DNA from: Acanthaster planci
Taxonomy: Eukaryota; Echinodermata; Asteroidea; Valvatida; Acanthasteridae
Assembly (NCBI RefSeq): GCF_001949145.1
Contig: NW_019091652.1
Location: forward strand, 27,410-91,409
DNA length: 64,000 bases
Direction of reading: 5' to 3'
The notes below the pieces were generated by a model. It ran no database searches. It saw nothing but the letters and a program-made list of their open reading frames with translations, and had not been told where the DNA came from. Both the position numbers and the translations under genes were made by a program. This document shows, piece after piece, positions 58,940-64,000 of the stretch. How positions within the stretch are numbered: the stretch's first letter is position 1; each line of letters opens with the position of its first letter.

Positions 58940-61463
58940 TTTAAAATCTGCTGAGTCATGTCGTTAAATGAAATTTTATTACCCAGCTCTCTTAGACCAA
59001 GTAACATTCTGATGTATAATTAGACACGAACAGCAACCCATAAACCTGGCAATGACTGGACTTCGTACTGAGTCAAATGTAAAAAGGACATTCAGATGAC
59101 AATTATCATTAAATGTTGTGTTGGAGGATAATTATTTGACGCAGATATGTAATAAATTGATGGTTTATGTCACGTTGTTCATATCACGTTCAGAGAAAAA
59201 TATATCTAAAATCTATGTGTATTTTTACTGGATATGTTAAACACGATTTCAAATGTTCTTCATGGGGTTCCACAATACTTTCAAATTTCTTTAAATGATT
59301 CAGGACAAATCAAAAGCGTATACTTGGAGGTTGTGTTGGCTAGTTGGAGTGCCATCTGATGCTAAGTAGTATAAGTGACTACAAGTATCAATAACTATTT
59401 ACAGATAACGTGTTTGTTTGACAAGTCTGCAAAAATGTTCCATACCAAACTCATGCCTTCACGAGGAAGGAATTAACTATGATGTACCCATACGAGTTTC
59501 GACTAATCTGTATTGTCATGCTTGAAAGTTACAAGGAAAAGGGTTACTCTAGGTATACATGTACATAGTTATCTTTGTTTGGTCAAATTCTTTATGTATT
59601 TGTAACGTTGTGGAGCCCCAATGAGAGTGCCGTCCAAATTCACTCAATTATGGCATTACAACGCAAGCGGGCGTGGGTGAACAACGAGGACTCATGAATT
59701 TGTGACCTTAGTCCCATGACAATACACGGTATACGGTAGGCCCTAGTTATCGTGAAGTAGCTGGGTGCATCGTATTATCACCATGCATGTTTTGATAAAC
59801 CTTTACAAAAAATGACCGTACAAAGTGTCACTGTACAGCCGATTATTGCGTTTTTAGATTTAATTGATTTGCCGGTGCATGCTGACAGCCTCAGGCTGGT
59901 ACATACATGTATATGCCAGATTTTTCTGTCTAAAATAAAATGCAAAATACATTACTGTTACCAGAATACAATTTGTTTTCCTTGATGGACTCTCCTTAAA
60001 CTTACCAAGCCCGTCTAAAAAAGACATAGCAGGAAGTGAGCAACACATACGTAATGCCCAAAATGCAATACCTTCACAATCTTATGGACAACCTTGCTAA
60101 CGCCTCGATGGCACGTCATAGCAGGTTAGAGTCTCACACAGGCATTTGCACCTGCAATCGTGTAGGAGATTATTGACACCGTCTGATTTTCTTATACATG
60201 TAGATGCATGTGTTGCAGTGATGCGATTTATATCAGCGCCCTCTGTTGGCACAAACGGTATTCTTGGACACACCGAAAAATGAGTGCAATATCTAAATCG
60301 TTGAATATGGACAAAGAACCCACAAAATACACAAACATAAAAAATATTGCATATGTCAAAACAAGGAAATTTTTATTGGGGTTATACGAGGCTCCTTCGT
60401 TAAATTTTAAATCCTAAAAAACCTTCGTGAAAACACCTTATCAATTGTGATTGAGGACATGACAACTTTAAACAAAAAGGATAAGCTATTAGCTTAGGAG
60501 TATTTTTCGTAAGAATTTGAAAGAAGAATATTTGTTGAACTGGTATTTCAATGACACGGAAAAGCCTCAGCCAACTTGATCAATTTGTTCTAATGTTTTC
60601 AGGAGATATTCCAAGGGGAAGATTGTTACACTTGACTCGGTTTCAAAGCACACTCTCGTTCATTTTTACATCTCCATGCAAACTTCGATTTTTTACTTGA
60701 TATATTTCTAGTGCTTCACCAAACATTACAAATATACCATACAGTCTCGTCTCAGAGGACCATTCCCTGAATAAAAATCTAGTCAGACAGAGAAGAAACC
60801 TATAATGCAATCAGTAGGTCGAGCAAACAATAAACAAAGCAGTGTTCGTGCTTACATGAAATACACGTTACAATAGCAAAAAGGCAGATCAAGTTTGAGA
60901 GTGAAATATCCCAAATCAATATAGCAATGCAGACGATGGGGAGGGTGGACGTGCCTAGAGACCGATGAATGTTTATCCGTTTGTCTTTTGTTGTTTACTC
61001 GATCGGTCTCTGCCTGTGTGACAGAGGAGATGAGTGGGTGCGTCCGGGCCATTAAACGTCTGAAAGTCCGTGGCTAACTTACCTCACATCACCAGACATA
61101 ATACTTCATCTGGCATATACTCGAGAGTTCGTGATCAAACTTCGAGTACTGTGTGTTTGACGACAAGTAATTAATGCTGCAGCCACGCTGCTTAATTGCT
61201 CAGTATAAGTGGTTTTTCTCTCACAAGAACTGCGCAAACAGATTCTGTCGTCTCCTTCTGTCGGAATGATGCATAACTAACACGACGGGAAACAGTGACG
61301 ATGTGGCTGTCTGGCGAAGTTCAAAAAGAGAGCGATGGTCTAGAGAATTTGCATTTCTGAGAAAACACCACACCTTTGAGGAACTGTTGTTGATCGGTGT
61401 GAAGCGACGAATTAAACAGCATTTGATTATTTTTTGGGACCAAGAGTTGTAACTTTACTCAAA
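58940..61463. other. Intergenic stretch between the GPCR and ANKUB1
   Basis: No exon or named repeat recognised. The last few hundred bases should contain the ANKUB1 promoter and 5'UTR. Confidence 0.5.
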
Positions 61464-63491
61464 ATGATTCGAATATCTGCATTGTACAATAAGAAACGAC
61501 TGCCCCTAGATGTGCAGACGTACGAAACGGTACATTTAGTAAAGGACAAGGTAGTAGACTTGTTTGGAATTGATACTAAGAGTAGCAGCGAGAAGAAGTA
61601 CATCGTGTTGTCCTACCATGGAGCAGAGCTTCAAGATGATTGGGTACTGAGTGAAGTTGGTGTCAATGCTGGTTCCACCCTCAAATGCAGCGTGAGAGAG
61701 GAGGTTACGCCTAAACTTTTCGTTCACTGCAGCTTCAATGATGAAGTGATTGAAATCATTGACAATTTGGATTTCTCCAGTTCCATGGTTGCTGAGTTGC
61801 GACTGTTGATCTCCCGTAAGATCGGTCTACCAGTCACGGTGTACCGCATCCTGACCTCATCTGGAAAGGAGATGTTTGACGCTAATCTGCTGAGCCAGTA
61901 CGGGATTGAAGTAGGTTGCACCTTGAAGATGGAAACTATAGATGGTTGGAATGAATTCCTAAAATCTGCCATAATCGGACACACTCAACAGGTATTTCGT
62001 TATTTTAACCAGACTGATGAGACAATATGTAAGTTCCAGATGCGAGTAGCACTATTTATAGCAGCACACTACGGCCACATAGATTTAGCCACTGCTATGC
62101 TGAAAAACGGGATACGTGCTGATGAGAAAGTGGGCGACCATCCCTCCAAAGAATGGTGCCGAAGCTCACACATCGAGGCCTATAAAACGCCAGTGCATGA
62201 AGCAGCGGAACACGGCCAGCTTAGCGTCCTTCGTATCTTTGTTTTCAACAACATCTGTGTCGTGACCAGTAAAGATGGCATGGGATTGACGGCTTTGAAT
62301 GTCTCACTTCGAAAGCAACAGAGGGAAGTGGCCATGTACCTTCTTACAAAACAGTGGGCCAGTGTACAATTTACTGCCATGAATTTACCTCTTACCATTT
62401 ATTCAGCAATTCGACGGTGGTGTGACAAGGCGAAAGATAAGGTGTTACTCGTACATGGTCCCGAGAAATCCAGTGTGAAGTATCGTAAATCGACAAACCT
62501 GCCAGGTGCCTTATGCGGTCAAGGTGTCCACGTTGATGGCTTCACAGAAAGTCTCATGAACTCTTGTCCAAAGACTCGATCACTGGAAAGCGTGAAAGCC
62601 AAAAATCTTGAAATAACCAGACGGGGAACCCATGCCTCTCTTGCAGACAATCAACACACTTTGACGGTGGACAAACTGCCACGCCTATACGGCACTAAGA
62701 CTCCGTCCGTTGTGAGTAGATATCGCGATAAATATCTCTCCAAAATTAACGAGGACCATGCTAGAGTAGATCCTTTGCCACGTCCTAGAAGCCGTAGTGT
62801 TGTGGACATGCCAGTCGTCTTGCCCGACATTGCCAATAACGCACGTAAATCCCGTCGGGCTTCAGTTGCCGAGACACACCGTGAAAGTGGAGACAGTGAA
62901 TCCAACGTAAATTTCACCAAGAATGAGAGAGGGAACACAGCCTACATTCGCACCGCTGGCGGGGTTGCCTCGGGCCCGGCTCGGTTCAGTGGTGGAAAGG
63001 ACAGCGTCCTAAATTCCGATCAAAAGTCTAATTCCTCGGTGAAATCTGACAAGCCGACACTGACACAAAAGCGTGAGATTGAACGTAAAAGGCGCAACAG
63101 AGCAGCTAGTCTAGACTGTTCTATTCCTTTACTTCCAACCAGTGGGGACCGGGTTTGGGAACGGCCTTTTTTCTATTCCTCGACGGGTAAAAGCATCCCC
63201 CGCTCTACCATCGATCTGTACGAAAGTCTGACTGGAAACACAACGTGGGAACGAGCTATACAAGCATTAACAGTCACCTCATCATTTAAGGACAAATCCT
63301 GGCTTTACAGAGTCCGAATGGCCATGTCAATGTCTGAGACTCAAATTAAGAAATTAGGAAGCAATCCTGAAGAAAATAATAAGAATCCCAGTAGCAAAGA
63401 GAAAGACAAACTCTCTTCAAATGTCAGTCCGGGAGCTGAGCACGATGCAACCTCAGCTCTGTCACTTCGAAGAACACAGAGTGTGAGTTAA
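61464..63491 (+). CDS. ANKUB1: Ankyrin repeat and ubiquitin-like domain protein (ANKUB1 homologue), intronless
   Basis: 675 residues from the ATG at 61464; an in-frame opening at 61434 has no ATG, so this start is preferred. Order: a ubiquitin-like domain (about 1-78, ending GSTLKCSVREE), a second ubiquitin-like domain (about 82-162, with GLPVTVYRILTSSGKEM and GCTLKME), DGWNEFLKSAIIG, then ankyrin-type repeats (about 180-310: RVALFIAAHYGHIDLA, TPVHEAAEHGQLSVL, GLTALNVSLRKQQREVAMYL) and a long Ser/Lys/Arg-rich tail. Layout and wording match vertebrate ANKUB1, whose function is essentially undescribed. The frame is uninterrupted over 2 kb; vertebrate ANKUB1 is, as I recall, spliced, so intron loss or retrocopying is possible. 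AATAAA lies at 63631. Confidence 0.92.
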   Translation: MIRISALYNKKRLPLDVQTYETVHLVKDKVVDLFGIDTKSSSEKKYIVLSYHGAELQDDWVLSEVGVNAGSTLKCSVREEVTPKLFVHCSFNDEVIEIIDNLDFSSSMVAELRLLISRKIGLPVTVYRILTSSGKEMFDANLLSQYGIEVGCTLKMETIDGWNEFLKSAIIGHTQQVFRYFNQTDETICKFQMRVALFIAAHYGHIDLATAMLKNGIRADEKVGDHPSKEWCRSSHIEAYKTPVHEAAEHGQLSVLRIFVFNNICVVTSKDGMGLTALNVSLRKQQREVAMYLLTKQWASVQFTAMNLPLTIYSAIRRWCDKAKDKVLLVHGPEKSSVKYRKSTNLPGALCGQGVHVDGFTESLMNSCPKTRSLESVKAKNLEITRRGTHASLADNQHTLTVDKLPRLYGTKTPSVVSRYRDKYLSKINEDHARVDPLPRPRSRSVVDMPVVLPDIANNARKSRRASVAETHRESGDSESNVNFTKNERGNTAYIRTAGGVASGPARFSGGKDSVLNSDQKSNSSVKSDKPTLTQKREIERKRRNRAASLDCSIPLLPTSGDRVWERPFFYSSTGKSIPRSTIDLYESLTGNTTWERAIQALTVTSSFKDKSWLYRVRMAMSMSETQIKKLGSNPEENNKNPSSKEKDKLSSNVSPGAEHDATSALSLRRTQSVS

Positions 63492-64000
63492 CTGAAGATT
63501 AAGAAAAAAATTACTAATTAATAGACGTAATATTAAATGAACGTTGGACTCTTTTGGTACTTGTCAAACACTGTGAATTACACAATTAAGCAGGGACAAG
63601 CACTTTAGGACAAATTTATGCATTGTTGAAAATAAACAAAGGTAAACCGCTTAACTCAAGATGTTTAAGTGTTTTAAGATGCATATCAAAACAAAGGATT
63701 TCTAAATACCGGGATTTTCAAAAAGAAATGCGAATGATAAAGTTGTTATCTTTTCAGTGATACAGTCGAAAATATACATAAGTTGGTATTTTATCAAAGT
63801 TCCTATTCGTTCCTTTTTGACCAACATTTAGGCGACAGTCGATATAAAATAGAAGCAACAGTAACTTTTTTCATTTTCTAAAATGTGTCCGTTAAAATAG
63901 TGTGAGTTATAACCAAACCAATCGAGGAAACGAATGAGTTCTTAAGTGACTGTACTGTCTGTCTCTTCAATGTAAATACAGGTAATTTTATTTCTACTAA
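63492..64000. other. ANKUB1 3'UTR and flank
   Basis: AT-rich, with AATAAA at 63631-63636. No other feature seen. Confidence 0.6.

Noticed and set aside
1-64000. A functional gene cluster or new multi-gene system
   Set aside because: The recognised genes belong to unrelated pathways and are not co-oriented; nothing in spacing suggests joint function.

Overview
This is a window of animal nuclear DNA. The genes are split by GT-AG introns, spaced kilobases apart, and match bilaterian families. AT-rich introns, frequent TACATGTA-type words and many relics of mobile elements fit a marine invertebrate, perhaps a non-vertebrate deuterostome, but the sequence alone does not fix the species. There is one long assembly gap (36879-37374) and a single N at 41904. 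Exon models were built by hand from splice consensus, reading phase and remembered protein families; no alignment was run.

Left arm (1-28.6 kb), compact and gene-dense. The 3' half of a rabaptin-type Rab effector with a C-terminal FYVE-like zinc finger (+, 834-4152) is followed by about 5 kb without genes that holds a tRNA-derived SINE. TBL2, a WD40 protein (-, 14425-9936, 12 exons), and POLD4, the small subunit of DNA polymerase delta (+, 14962-17209, 4 exons), face away from each other across a 536-bp putative shared promoter. TIMM22, the inner-membrane carrier translocase (-, 21458-19082, 4 exons), converges on POLD4. Next comes an unrecognised 1181-residue protein (-, 28573-23365, 3 exons), with two foldback elements in its introns.

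Middle (28.6-47.3 kb), a graveyard of mobile elements. It has LINE fragments, a Penelope-like GIY-YIG relic, a broken piggyBac-like transposase interrupted by a TIR element that has a second copy at 31.5 kb, a diverged direct duplication (about 33.4-35.1 and 44.1-45.1 kb), a foldback element with an internal duplication (46358-46724), and a possible DUF4806-type gene (-, 40983-39600).

Right arm (47.3-64 kb). A CTR/SLC31-type copper transporter (+, 47337-53309, first exon not found) has an unusually long loop between its first two membrane segments. An intronless class A GPCR (+, 57287-58405) and an intronless ANKUB1 homologue (+, 61464-63491) follow.

The recognised genes are unrelated housekeeping and signalling genes, not a pathway cluster. 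The most distinctive signals are short tandem arrays that copy or abut 5' splice sites: TIMM22 exon 2 and two rabaptin exons. Also notable are the long-loop copper transporter and the unrecognised 1181-residue protein.
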